DNA of 17,525 nucleotides from CAVSWN01 sp046728115 (GTDB lineage Bacteria; Acidobacteriota; Vicinamibacteria; Vicinamibacterales; CAVVIG01): positions 1 through 17,525 of the forward strand of contig JBKPDW010000100.1 in assembly GCA_046728115.1 (NCBI GenBank), in the 5' to 3' direction. Below, in pieces: positions 6,946-14,903 of the stretch. A program made the position numbers and the translations under genes. The notes under the pieces are model-generated. The model was not told the origin of the DNA. It made no database searches and saw only the letters and a program-made list of their open reading frames with translations. The stretch's first letter is position 1. Each line of letters opens with the position of its first letter.

Positions 6946-8109
6946 TCAGCTGTTACGTCGAAGGCCGTGCAGTCGAACCGTCGCCGAAGACGCGGGCTGC
7001 AACAAGGTGGCGGTCGCGCCGTGGAAGCGGACAGCCGGCGTCGGCACATAGGGAAAGTACCGCTTCAGCTCGTTCAGAGGCTGCTCGAGAAACCTCCATG
7101 ATACCGAGGCCAGGATGATCGACGTCGTCGCGACGAACACCAGCCTGGCCGGGCCAGGCTGCATCGGAATCCAGAAGCCGACGTGCAGGCGCTCGCGCAA
7201 CAGATTCACGAAGTCCGGCACGATCCCGTGCCAGACGTAGAGCCCGTACGAAATCGTTCCCAAGTACACGAGAGGCCGCAGCGAAAGCAGACGGCTGATC
7301 GAGCTCTTGGGATACGTCGCGATCCAGAGAACGACCGACGCGCTGAACGCTATCATGCCCCACTCATTGAAGACAGCAGCGCGAGCCGAGCTGTCCCTGA
7401 CGCCAAGCAGCAGGCACACTCCGCCGGCAAGGATGAGCCGCGACAGCAGCCAGCGGGCCGGGCAGCCATCTTCCACTAGCAGCGCGACCAGACCGCCAAG
7501 GGCGAGAGAATCCAACCGCGCCGGCAGGAGCTCGTAGGAGGCGTACAGATGGTTCGTGGCGACGAGCGCCCCACGACAGGCGCCGGCCGCGAGAATCACG
7601 GCGACGATGACGCTTCGCAGCCGGTCCCTCGGAACGAACAGGATCACGAACGGCCACAGCAGATAGAACTGTTCTTCGACGGCAAGCGACCAGAAATGAC
7701 CGACGCCCTCATCGCAGCCCGGGCACAGGACGAAGTTGCCGGCGTAGGCGAAATACCACGCGCCGTACTCTCTCATCGCCGGCCAGCGAACCAGCCACAA
7801 GATCGCAAGCGCCACATAGGCGAGTGGAATAATCCGCAGCACACGCCTGACGAGAAAGGCGCGCCACACGGCGAACCGACTTACGGCCCTGGTCTGCGCG
7901 GCCGCACGCGCGCGCAGCAGGATCCCTGTAATGAGGAATCCGCTCAAGACAAAGAAGATTCGGACGCCGCCGCCGCCGGGCGAAAACTTGTCGAACTCTG
8001 GAATGCCCGGGCGAAACCTGGAGTAGTCCACGGAATGATACAGAATGACCATGGCGACGGCGATGGTGCGCAGTCCATCGAGCGATACGCTTCGCGGCTC
8101 AGAGTGCAT
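6946..8109 (-). CDS. acyltransferase family 3 integral membrane protein (OafA/YrhL type)
   Basis: A 387-residue multi-pass membrane acyltransferase that transfers acyl groups, often acetyl, to cell-surface or exported glycans. The N-terminus SLDGLRTIAVAMVILYHS (with the conserved His25), GGVRIFFVLSGFLITG, RRVLRIIPLAY and HFWSLAVEEQFYLLWP (138-153) are the standard AT3 signatures. About ten hydrophobic segments follow, and the conserved end WRFLEQPLNELKRYF is present. A Ser/Ala/Arg-rich tail of ~35 residues follows it. ATG 8107-8109 is preferred because the family begins here; a TTG at 8128-8130 would add seven residues. No strong Shine-Dalgarno is seen. No sugar-biosynthesis genes are adjacent, so the acceptor is unknown. 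Confidence 0.93.
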   Translation of the reverse strand: MHSEPRSVSLDGLRTIAVAMVILYHSVDYSRFRPGIPEFDKFSPGGGGVRIFFVLSGFLITGILLRARAAAQTRAVSRFAVWRAFLVRRVLRIIPLAYVALAILWLVRWPAMREYGAWYFAYAGNFVLCPGCDEGVGHFWSLAVEEQFYLLWPFVILFVPRDRLRSVIVAVILAAGACRGALVATNHLYASYELLPARLDSLALGGLVALLVEDGCPARWLLSRLILAGGVCLLLGVRDSSARAAVFNEWGMIAFSASVVLWIATYPKSSISRLLSLRPLVYLGTISYGLYVWHGIVPDFVNLLRERLHVGFWIPMQPGPARLVFVATTSIILASVSWRFLEQPLNELKRYFPYVPTPAVRFHGATATLLQPASSATVRLHGLRRNS

Positions 8110-8529
8110 CGGCACCCACACTTGAACCAATCCGCGTTCCTTTGGGTCAAGCTGGTATTTGCAGGCTGGTGGTCGCAGAATCTGATAAATAGTGGCGACG
8201 GCCCGAGAATAATCTCTGAGTAAATACGGATTTTAGACATTACTTATAAAAGCTCGCGGAGCTCATCATCTGCCGAGCTTGATGCTTCACCGTCACTGAT
8301 GAGCCTTGATGAAGCACTGCGTCCCGAGGCGAGTGCAATGGCGTGCAGGCGATCCATCGAACAACGTGGCCGACGAACGCGGCCGCGAGGAGATGGGGAT
8401 CAGACGCGCTTAGCCATGCGACAACTGTTCCTCGACTTCGGACACAGATTCTGGCGCAATAACAGATTGAACACCGCCGCTGGCCGAGTGAAAGTCGTGC
8501 AAGGCGGGCAGCGGTCGTGACGGACAGAG
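8110..8529. other. 420-bp interval without a recognisable gene
   Basis: No frame here has coding character. The part nearest the acyltransferase (about 8180-8260) is clearly richer in A and T than its surroundings (TTATAA, TAAAAT and TATTTA on the minus strand) and probably holds that gene's promoter. On the minus strand TTATAA and TATTTA are 17 nt apart. Further right, TGCTTCA (8283-8289) and TGAAGCA (8310-8316) form a weak inverted repeat. The rest is GC-rich and featureless to me. Confidence 0.5.
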
Positions 8530-10902
8530 TCAGGAGGTGGTCTGCGGCACGACGACTTCCGGCGCATGCGCCAACCACCATGCCTCTGCCCGGGCCTCGG
8601 TCCAGGATTCCTGGCAACGGATGCGAGTGAGCTGCGCCTCGAGCCCGAGCGCCGACGGCGGGCGGTTCGCCGGATCCTTCTCGAGACACTGCATCAACAC
8701 CTGGTCCAACTCTTTTGGAATCGGAAGCTCGGAGACCTGCGAGGGCGGTGTCGGCGGCGTCTGTGCATGGTGCAGCAGCATCTGCGCCGCCGTGCTCGCC
8801 TGGAAGACCAGTTGTCCCGTGAGCGCCCAGTAGGCCGCGCATCCCAGCGAGTAGAGGTCCGCCCGCGCGTCGACCGGGCGCTCTCCAAGAATCGCCTCGG
8901 GCGCCATGAACGCGGGCGTACCCTTCAGGACGTTCGGCGCCGTGAGCAAGGTCGATCCGGAGGCGCCGCCGCCCGGGCCGGGCTGATCCTTGACGATTCC
9001 GAAGTCGAGCACTTTCAGGTAGTCGTACTCGGTCCCAAGGCGGGCGACGAAGAGGTTGGCGGGCTTGATGTCACGGTGCACGAGTCCGTGCTCGTGCGCC
9101 TCGGCGAGCGAGCGGCACGCCTGCCGCAGGAACCTGATCACCCGCTCGGGGACCTGCGGGCCGAAGCGATTCACGATGTCCTGAAGATCGAGGCCCTGCA
9201 GGAGCTCCATCACGTAGTAGAAGTTGCCGCTGTCGTTCACTCCAAAGTCGTAGAGCTGCACGGTGTGCGGCGACCGCAGGCGTGCGGTGACCTGGGCCTC
9301 GCGCTGGAACCGGTGGACGATCTGTTCCCGCGCCTCGCCAGGCTGCACTTCCTGCCGAATCAGCTTCACGGCTGCCGGGCGCGCGAGGAGCCTGTGCTTG
9401 GCCAACCAGACTTCCCCCATGCCTCCGGATCCCAACCGCGAAATCAGACGGTAGCTGCCGACGGCGAGCTGGTCGTCCAGCAGCTCTTCGTCGATTTCGA
9501 GCACCGGCCCCTTGGCGACCAGGATGGCGCGCTCGAGGACCGTGTTCAGCTCCCGGATGTTGCCGGGCCACGCATACGTTTCGAGCCGCTGCATCGACTC
9601 GGGTGACACGCCTTCCACCGGTTTGCCGAATTGCCGGGCGTGCCTGCGGACGAAGTACTCGACGAGTGCCGGAATGTCCTCTCGCCGATCTTTGAGCGCG
9701 GGCACGGCGATCTCGTGCATGACGAGAACCGGGACGAACATGCCCCCGCTCTGAATTTCGCGGGTGGTCGACGCGATCAGGCGCGCCTCGGGCCCCCGCA
9801 TGCCGCCGCCGGCCCGCGCGCGTTCCTGGCGCTCGAGGATCTCCTGCAGCTCGCGTTGATACTCCAGTGGAAGCTCGTGCACCGCTTCGAGAAAGAGCGT
9901 CCCACCCGAGGCCAGCTCGAGCTTGCTGGCCAGTGTGCGGTCTGCGGATCGCGTCAGCGTGTTCGAGCCGCGTGGCGTATTCCGATGCTGCGTCTGGAGC
10001 TCGGGGCAGCTCACGAAGATGAACGCGCCTTTGCGGCCCGAGCCGCTGTGCAGCGCATGAGCCACCGCTTCCTTGCCTGCGCCGGGAGGGCCGATCAGCA
10101 GCAGTGGCTCTGTGCGCGACGCCTCTCGTGTCACGGCGTCGCGAAGGGCGCGAACCGCCGCGCTCTCGCCGATGAGCGGGCCGTCGACACGGCTGCGCGC
10201 ATGGCTCAGGAGATCTTCAGCGATGCGCAGCTCGCGCTCGAGCGCCGCCGTCCGTTCCGCGACCCGCGCTTCGAGCGACTCATTGGCTGCCTGCAGCGCG
10301 TCAGCGGCGCGCCGCCGCTCGTCGTACAGCTCGGCGTTGTGGATCGCGCTCGCGATCTGGTTCGCGACGATCGTCACCAGGCTGCGATCGTGCTCGTCGA
10401 ACGCTTGCCGCACTGGGCTCTCGATCGAGAACACCCCCACGAGCTCGTCGCGCATGAGGAGTGGAATCGCGATCTGGCTCTCCGCGTTCGGTAGTCCCGG
10501 GACCGGCACCACGTCGCCGATTTCTTCCCCGCGGCCGGACTTCATCATCTGCCGCCGCTGCGCCGAGGCGTACGCGCGTTGTTGTCCCAGATTGTCCAGC
10601 TGCAGGATCTTCCGTCTCTGCGCAACGATGCCGACCGCGCCGATACCGACGCGGACGCGGCCGCCGATGGCCTGATTCTCGTAGCCGCGGCTGGCGACGA
10701 CGCGCAGCGTCTCGCCACCGGGCTCGACCAGGAGAATGATTGCGTGTTGGAACTCGAAGAGCTCGTCCATCGTCCGAAGCGCGATCTCGTAGACTTCCTC
10801 GAGGTCGAGCGTCGCGTTGATCTCCGCGGCCACGCGCTGCAGAATCTGGAGCTCCGCCGCCTGGCGCGCGAGCTCCGCCGCCGGACCTTCATGCTCGGCC
10901 AC
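8530..10902 (-). CDS. GAF - degenerate sigma-54-activator AAA+ - Ser/Thr protein kinase fusion
   Basis: A 790-residue predicted cytoplasmic signalling protein. A GAF domain (~25-190) is followed by a coiled coil (~190-235). The AAA+ domain (~240-465) resembles sigma-54 activators: Walker A GPPGAGKEA (271-279), GGTLFLEAVHELP (333-345), LKDRREDIPALVEYF and YAWPGNIRELN (443-453). The Walker-B acids DE are EA, the GAFTGA sigma-54 loop is absent (only GAF at 292-294, then an unrelated stretch), and the expected DLYYRL arginine-finger segment reads VPVLVMHEI. Instead of a Fis-type helix-turn-helix there is a complete Hanks kinase: GSGGMGEV (491-498), Lys513, Glu535, HRDIKPANLF (609-618), DFG (633-635), GTPAFMAPE (661-669). 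The GTG start (10900-10902) is forced by a stop four codons upstream. It lies 36 bp after two PPOX genes. It probably phosphorylates Ser/Thr targets in response to a GAF-sensed signal; it should not activate sigma-54. Confidence 0.9.
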   Translation of the reverse strand: MAEHEGPAAELARQAAELQILQRVAAEINATLDLEEVYEIALRTMDELFEFQHAIILLVEPGGETLRVVASRGYENQAIGGRVRVGIGAVGIVAQRRKILQLDNLGQQRAYASAQRRQMMKSGRGEEIGDVVPVPGLPNAESQIAIPLLMRDELVGVFSIESPVRQAFDEHDRSLVTIVANQIASAIHNAELYDERRRAADALQAANESLEARVAERTAALERELRIAEDLLSHARSRVDGPLIGESAAVRALRDAVTREASRTEPLLLIGPPGAGKEAVAHALHSGSGRKGAFIFVSCPELQTQHRNTPRGSNTLTRSADRTLASKLELASGGTLFLEAVHELPLEYQRELQEILERQERARAGGGMRGPEARLIASTTREIQSGGMFVPVLVMHEIAVPALKDRREDIPALVEYFVRRHARQFGKPVEGVSPESMQRLETYAWPGNIRELNTVLERAILVAKGPVLEIDEELLDDQLAVGSYRLISRLGSGGMGEVWLAKHRLLARPAAVKLIRQEVQPGEAREQIVHRFQREAQVTARLRSPHTVQLYDFGVNDSGNFYYVMELLQGLDLQDIVNRFGPQVPERVIRFLRQACRSLAEAHEHGLVHRDIKPANLFVARLGTEYDYLKVLDFGIVKDQPGPGGGASGSTLLTAPNVLKGTPAFMAPEAILGERPVDARADLYSLGCAAYWALTGQLVFQASTAAQMLLHHAQTPPTPPSQVSELPIPKELDQVLMQCLEKDPANRPPSALGLEAQLTRIRCQESWTEARAEAWWLAHAPEVVVPQTTS

Positions 10903-10938
10903 GGGAGGTGTCTATTCTTTGGATCCAGCGGTTCCCGG

Positions 10939-11349
10939 TCACAGTTGATACGGCAGCTTGTCCACCGACAGCACGCGATAGATGTCGGCCGCCCGGAGCT
11001 TGAAGATGCCGGACATGCCGGTCGCCGAAGCAATCGCTTCAATCTGCATGTCCATCGCATCGAAGATCGGCCCTTCCGTCTCCGAGCGCTCGAACTCGAG
11101 ATCCAGCGCCCAGTCCGCCTGTCCGATGTAATCCGTCACTCCGGCCCAGGCGCGGGGGTTCTCGCGCACGTTCTTGATGGTCTTGTTGAAGAACTGGAAG
11201 GAGAGCGCAACGTGCGTCTCGTCCACGTAGTAGACCTGCGAGATGACCGTCACGTTCGGCGTGCCGTCCGCGGAGCAGGTGACCATCAACGCTGGCACGC
11301 CATTGTCCAGCACCGCGCGGATCTCCTGAGGCAGTCGTACCGGCGTCAT
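10939..11349 (-). CDS. PPOX-type (pyridoxamine 5'-phosphate oxidase-related) FMN-binding protein
   Basis: A 136-residue split-barrel protein of the pyridoxamine-phosphate-oxidase-related family, typically binding FMN (in some relatives F420 or heme). Features: ALMVTCSADGTPNVTVISQVYYVDETHVALSF in the N-terminal half, FFNKTIKNVRENPRAWAGV in the middle, then an ETEGPIFD segment and IFKLRAADIYRVLSV at the end. Its ATG (11347-11349) overlaps the stop of the upstream PPOX gene (ATGA), so translation is coupled. The GAF-kinase gene follows after 36 bp. From memory, this PPOX type is also found fused to the N-terminus of GAF signalling proteins, which makes it a likely redox or ligand-sensing partner of the kinase. 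The partner role is inference. Confidence 0.85.
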   Translation of the reverse strand: MTPVRLPQEIRAVLDNGVPALMVTCSADGTPNVTVISQVYYVDETHVALSFQFFNKTIKNVRENPRAWAGVTDYIGQADWALDLEFERSETEGPIFDAMDMQIEAIASATGMSGIFKLRAADIYRVLSVDKLPYQL

Positions 11350-11846
11350 CTCGTGATCAACTCGGCATCCGGCGGCGGCGCGATGCGGGCGCCTGCGCCT
11401 GGTCCTGGCGTCTGCACGAACACCTCATGGACCTCGATCTCGACGGCCAGGCTCGGCATGGGAATCGACGCCTTCAGCAGGCCGACAAGCCGCTCGTCGG
11501 GATACAGGGAATACAGGCCCTTCGCGAAGCGGTCGCGCAGGCGGCTGGCGACATCGATCTCGGCGGGCCGCACCGGCCGATGGCTCAGGTATCGGCCTTT
11601 GATCTGATAGGTCTCGTGCGTCCCGACTTCTTCGAAGGTGCACGCGATCCGGCCGTTCTCCAGCAATGCATCAACGAGCCGGGTTGCCGAGGCTGGCGGG
11701 ATCAAGGCAATGAGCGTACGGCCGTCGGCATCGGTCTGCCACCCCGACACCCGGTGCCCGCACGGCACGAGGTTGACGTCGCGCGTGCCTGCAAAGCCGG
11801 TGTTGGCACGGTCCTCAAGGAAGCGGATGATTTTTGCCGGAATCAT
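11346..11846 (-). CDS. PPOX-type FMN-binding split-barrel protein, first gene of the operon
   Basis: A 166-residue protein of the same broad split-barrel superfamily as its downstream neighbour but only distantly similar. The N-terminus (KIIRFLEDRANTGFAGTRD) and a middle with IACTFEEVGTHETYQIKGRYL match general PPOX/flavin-binding proteins, in which the strand with QIKGR lines the cofactor site. The C-terminal ~25 residues are Pro/Gly/Ala-rich and probably unstructured. The ATG at 11844-11846 is the first Met; no clear Shine-Dalgarno is seen. It ends in ATGA with the second PPOX gene. Its enzymatic role, if any, is unknown. Confidence 0.78.
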   Translation of the reverse strand: MIPAKIIRFLEDRANTGFAGTRDVNLVPCGHRVSGWQTDADGRTLIALIPPASATRLVDALLENGRIACTFEEVGTHETYQIKGRYLSHRPVRPAEIDVASRLRDRFAKGLYSLYPDERLVGLLKASIPMPSLAVEIEVHEVFVQTPGPGAGARIAPPPDAELITR

Positions 11847-11893
11847 GACGCGCGTCTGCTTTTACCGTTTCAGCCTATTGCACTTCACGCCGT

Positions 11894-11998
11894 TCAGTCC
11901 ACCACGCGCTGATGTTGCGGGCTGAGAAGCGCGTCACGGGGATCGTCGTCGCGCTCGCGTGAGTCGGGGTAGATCTCGCGATCGAGCTCGTCCGGCGT
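11894..11998 (-). other. orphan coding-like frame with no start codon
   Basis: A 34-codon frame, beginning TPDELDREIYPD and ending QHQRVVD before a TGA, has third positions mostly G or C and an acidic, protein-like composition. No ATG, GTG or TTG opens it: upstream it runs through the GC hairpin and into the amidohydrolase gene in a different frame. It may be the C-terminal remnant of a lost gene, or chance. Confidence 0.25.
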
Positions 11999-12015
11999 CC
12001 GGGGCGGAGCCCCGG
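11999..12015 (-). terminator. GC-rich hairpin just after the amidohydrolase stop
   Basis: CCGGGGC-GGA-GCCCCGG is a perfect 7-bp stem with a three-base loop, two bases beyond the TAG of the amidohydrolase gene. No T run follows, so it is either a weak or factor-assisted terminator or a REP-like palindrome. Confidence 0.45.
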
Positions 12016-12017
12016 GT

Positions 12018-13250
12018 CTAGTGGTACGAAGACCGCTGCACGGAGGCGCCGCGCAGGTACACAGACGCGATCTTCCTCGTGTTGGTGATATCGTCGAGCG
12101 GGTTCGCGTCCAGCACGAGAAAGTCGGCGGTTTTGTTTGCTTCGATGGTGCCAGTGTCGGTCAGCTTGAGAAACTGCGCGCCATTACGCGTGGCGGCGAC
12201 GAGTACCTGCATTGGCGTCATCCCTGCCGCCACCATATCCGCCATCTCGAAGTGCGGTGCATAGGGCGTGTTTCCATCCGTCCCGACGACGATGCCCACG
12301 CCCGCGGCGCTCATCTTCGCCAGATTGCGCGCCTGGATTGCCCAGAATGCCTGGGCGTCAGGTCGGTTGGTGTTGCCTTTCTGGAGCGTCTCGAACTCTG
12401 CCGCTCCGAGGCTCGACCGCAGCCAATCGATACTCGCCACCACGCCGCGATCGGGCATGTTCGGCCCGAGCACCAGATTTGAGTGCTGTTTGACGAGCGC
12501 CATGAACTCGTCATCGAGATCCTTGTCGCGCACGCCATGCGCGAACGCGTCGACGCCGGCGCGCAGTGTCGCCTTCGCATCCTCGAGCGTGTAGATGTGC
12601 GCGATCACGCGAAGCCCATTCTTGTGCGCTTCGTCAATCACGGCGCTATAAAGCTCGGGTGACAGCTTCTTCACCGTGCCCATGCGATCGTCGACCCAGA
12701 TCTTGACGATGTCGACCTTCTTGGCCGCGTTTTCCTGTACCGCCTTGCGCGCTTCCGCGGTCGTTGTCACCCAATACGGCGCGGTCGTACGCCCCGGTTC
12801 CGGCGCGGTAATCCCGCGTCCGGCTGTAAAGAACCTCGCCATGCCCGGCATCGTCTGTGCGCGAACCTGGAACGATGCGTTCGTGGTGTCCTGACCGAGG
12901 CTCAGCGCCGCGCCGACTCCGAAGTACGCCCTCCGCCGCAGGTCGTCGAGGAGCATCTCGCGCGTCTGGCTCAGATGTGTATGTGTGTCGATGATCGCGG
13001 GCATCACCGTTTTGCCGGCCAGGTTCACGCGTGTCGCACCCGTCGGAACATTCACGTCGGCGGCTTTGCCGACCTGTGCGAAGCGCGCGCCGTTCACGAC
13101 GAACGAGGCGTTCTCCATCGGCGGTTGCCCATCGCCGACGATGATGCGTGCCCCTTCGAACACCGTGACGCCGCTTGTGGGTGCCTGCCCGAGGGCTGTC
13201 ACGGACCACACCGCAACCGTCGTCAGAACAAGCACCTTCAGTCGTTGCAT
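12018..13250 (-). CDS. exported metal-dependent amidohydrolase (imidazolonepropionase/prolidase-like)
   Basis: A 410-residue amidohydrolase with a signal peptide (residues 1-21, ending TALGQA), so probably periplasmic or secreted. The TIM-barrel metal site is complete: His90 and His92 in DTHTH, Lys183 (IVKIW), His218 (VIAHIY), His238 (AFAHGV) and Asp325 (VVGTDG). The C-terminus has the usual composite-domain strand (GTIEANKTADFLVLDANPL). This group includes imidazolonepropionase-like enzymes and Xaa-Pro/Xaa-Arg dipeptidases; the substrate is not evident. The ATG (13248-13250) has a strong GGGAGGGG-type ribosome-binding site at 13253-13261. It is a single-gene unit, closed by the hairpin at 11999-12015. 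Confidence 0.92.
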   Translation of the reverse strand: MQRLKVLVLTTVAVWSVTALGQAPTSGVTVFEGARIIVGDGQPPMENASFVVNGARFAQVGKAADVNVPTGATRVNLAGKTVMPAIIDTHTHLSQTREMLLDDLRRRAYFGVGAALSLGQDTTNASFQVRAQTMPGMARFFTAGRGITAPEPGRTTAPYWVTTTAEARKAVQENAAKKVDIVKIWVDDRMGTVKKLSPELYSAVIDEAHKNGLRVIAHIYTLEDAKATLRAGVDAFAHGVRDKDLDDEFMALVKQHSNLVLGPNMPDRGVVASIDWLRSSLGAAEFETLQKGNTNRPDAQAFWAIQARNLAKMSAAGVGIVVGTDGNTPYAPHFEMADMVAAGMTPMQVLVAATRNGAQFLKLTDTGTIEANKTADFLVLDANPLDDITNTRKIASVYLRGASVQRSSYH

Positions 13251-13290
13251 GGACCCCTCCCGAGGCGAACTGTATCAGGAAGTGCGGGAG

Positions 13291-13304
13291 CAGGGATCAG
13301 GGAT
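13291..13304. repeat. tandem CAGGGAT heptamer pair
   Basis: Two exact, adjacent copies of CAGGGAT lie in the divergent interval between the amidohydrolase and propeller genes. It is the same unit as in the tract at 431-497, nearly 13 kb away. Confidence 0.6.
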
Positions 13305-13428
13305 CGCGGACCCGGAACTCGTCCGCGAAGCGTTCGCTCGAGATCAGGCGTCTCAAGGCCGACATCCTCGGTCGGAGGTTCGTAGCCCGAGACTGTCACG
13401 CGAGCCTGGTCTCCAGCTTCCCACTTTG

Positions 13429-13457
13429 TTGTCGGAAAGCGCGGCTCGGGCTATTCT
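13429..13457 (+). promoter_or_regulatory. probable sigma-70-type promoter of the YVTN-propeller gene
   Basis: TTGTCG (13429-13434) and TATTCT (13452-13457) are separated by exactly 17 nt; each matches its consensus at four of six positions. The predicted start lies about 58 bp before the ATG at 13522, and AGGAAGG at 13505-13511 provides a ribosome-binding site. Confidence 0.4.
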
Positions 13458-13521
13458 TGTGCTGCTTCGACACCGGTGGGGTGGCCCGAACACACCGAAG
13501 AAAGCAGGAAGGCGGTTGGAC

Positions 13522-14658
13522 ATGGCCCTTCATCCCATTTTCTGCACGAAACTTCGCCTCCTGCTCGTCGCTGCCTTCTGCGTTTATGGCGCACCGGCGA
13601 CCGCCGCTCCATTCATCTACGTGGTGAACGGCGCGCTCAATGCCAACAGTGTGTCGGTCATCGATGCGGCCGACAGCACGGTGATTGCGACCGTCGCAGT
13701 GGAGTTTGGTCCAATGGGGATCGCTATCACTCCGGATGGAAAACATGCATACGTAACCGCGGCAACCGGAAATCTCTCTGTAATCAGTACTGCGACGAAC
13801 ACCGTGATCGCGACGGTTCCGGTCGGCTGCTTCATGCTAGAAGTCGCGATCGCGCCGGACGGGAAACATGCTTATGTGACCGATGTCTGCGGTACGCTTT
13901 CTGTGATCGACGTTGCAACGAATGCGGTCACTGCCAAAATCAACTTCACGATATTCGACACGGTAGGTGTCGCAATCAGTCCGGACAGCAAACACGCGTA
14001 CGTGACAACGGGCGATAACGCGCTCTTTGTCATCGATACGACGACCAATACGGTCGCGGCTGGGCCGATCCCGTTGGAGGAGGGCGCTGCATTCGGCGTT
14101 GCGTACTCGCCAGACGGAAAGTTTGTCTATGTCACCCAGGTAAGTCCGGCTGATGCCGTCCTGGTGTTCGACACGACGACGAATACGCTCGTTGCCGTCA
14201 TGCCGATACCTGGTGGTGAGCCTGTCTCGTTGGCCAAGACGGCGGAGGGAAGACGACTGTACGTCGCAAATTACCTGGAGGCTGGCTTTGTTTCGGTGAT
14301 CGACGTCCCGACTCGCACGGTCACCGCGAATGTCGTCGTCGACCGTTTCCCGTTTGGCGTCGCCATTTCTCCGAACGGCCGATTCGTGTACGCCACCAAC
14401 CAAGGCTCGGACACCGTGTCGGTCATCGACACCACTGTCAACCTGCTCGTAGAGTCGATCGGCGTCGGCCATGGACCGCTGGGCATTGCGGTCACACCGT
14501 TCAGCTTCGCGGGGACACCCGGCAAGCCGAATTGTCACGGCAAGAGTGTTTCTGCACTCGCGCGGCAGTTTGGCGGGCTTGATCGGGCTGCCGAAAGCCT
14601 GGGCTTCCGGAGTGTTCAGGCGCTCCAATCTGCGATCCTGAACTTCTGTGAGAAGTAG
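13522..14658 (+). CDS. exported seven-bladed YVTN beta-propeller protein with C-terminal NCHGKS module
   Basis: A 378-residue exported protein. The signal peptide (residues 1-~29) ends APATAA. Seven blades follow with the 40-45-residue unit SVIDxxTNTVxAxxxV...GVAISPDGKxxYVT; the first starts near residue 30 and the seventh ends near 330. Such propellers serve as surface or periplasmic binding scaffolds. The last 48 residues are a separate module: NCHGKSVSALARQFGG, a short helical stretch (AAESLGFRSVQALQSA) and a final FC, with two Cys that could form a disulfide. The ATG is preceded by AGGAAGG at a good distance; the frame is open far upstream, but that part is antisense to the amidohydrolase. 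The binding partner is unknown. Confidence 0.92.
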   Translation: MALHPIFCTKLRLLLVAAFCVYGAPATAAPFIYVVNGALNANSVSVIDAADSTVIATVAVEFGPMGIAITPDGKHAYVTAATGNLSVISTATNTVIATVPVGCFMLEVAIAPDGKHAYVTDVCGTLSVIDVATNAVTAKINFTIFDTVGVAISPDSKHAYVTTGDNALFVIDTTTNTVAAGPIPLEEGAAFGVAYSPDGKFVYVTQVSPADAVLVFDTTTNTLVAVMPIPGGEPVSLAKTAEGRRLYVANYLEAGFVSVIDVPTRTVTANVVVDRFPFGVAISPNGRFVYATNQGSDTVSVIDTTVNLLVESIGVGHGPLGIAVTPFSFAGTPGKPNCHGKSVSALARQFGGLDRAAESLGFRSVQALQSAILNFCEK

Positions 14659-14826
14659 CGCGGAAGACGCCAGGTAAACGTTTGCTCTGGGCTTGGGCCG
14701 CTACGCCGCGGTAACCGCTGGGCGACATCGATTCGCCGCATCTTCCAACGAGTTCGGTCAGGCCAACGCGATTCCGAAGCCCATGCGCCCGCGCGATGAG
14801 AACCGCCAGTAACGGTCTGTGACCGC

Positions 14827-14852
14827 TTGACAGGTTACGGACCACCTGTCAA
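14827..14852. promoter_or_regulatory. 9-bp palindrome overlapping a perfect -35: candidate operator/promoter
   Basis: TTGACAGGT (14827-14835) and its exact reverse complement ACCTGTCAA (14844-14852) flank an 8-nt spacer. The left arm begins with the consensus -35 TTGACA, and AACAAT (14851-14856) lies 18 nt downstream as a weak -10. The site is 52 bp before the ATG of the 88-residue gene. The core TGACAGGT recurs at that gene's stop (15168-15175). It is either a repressor operator or the stem of an RNA hairpin. Confidence 0.45.
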
Positions 14853-14903
14853 CAATTCCCGGGAACTCAAACGTCGAAGTCGCGATTGAGTGCGAGGTGC
14901 CCT

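Noticed and set aside
8299..8520. A 73-codon plus-strand frame in the gap before the kinase gene
   Set aside because: It has no ribosome-binding site, is Arg-rich, and shows no secondary pattern; it is not distinguishable from chance in GC-rich DNA.
8566..9606. A 346-codon plus-strand frame opposite the kinase domain
   Set aside because: The kinase motifs on the minus strand are unambiguous; the plus frame is a by-product of high third-position GC.
10579..11607. A 342-codon plus-strand frame across the PPOX genes
   Set aside because: It crosses several real minus-strand genes and has no start context or domain pattern.
12985..13521. Upstream extension of the propeller frame
   Set aside because: It is antisense to the amidohydrolase up to 13250 and then non-coding. 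The signal peptide and ribosome-binding site fix the start at 13522.
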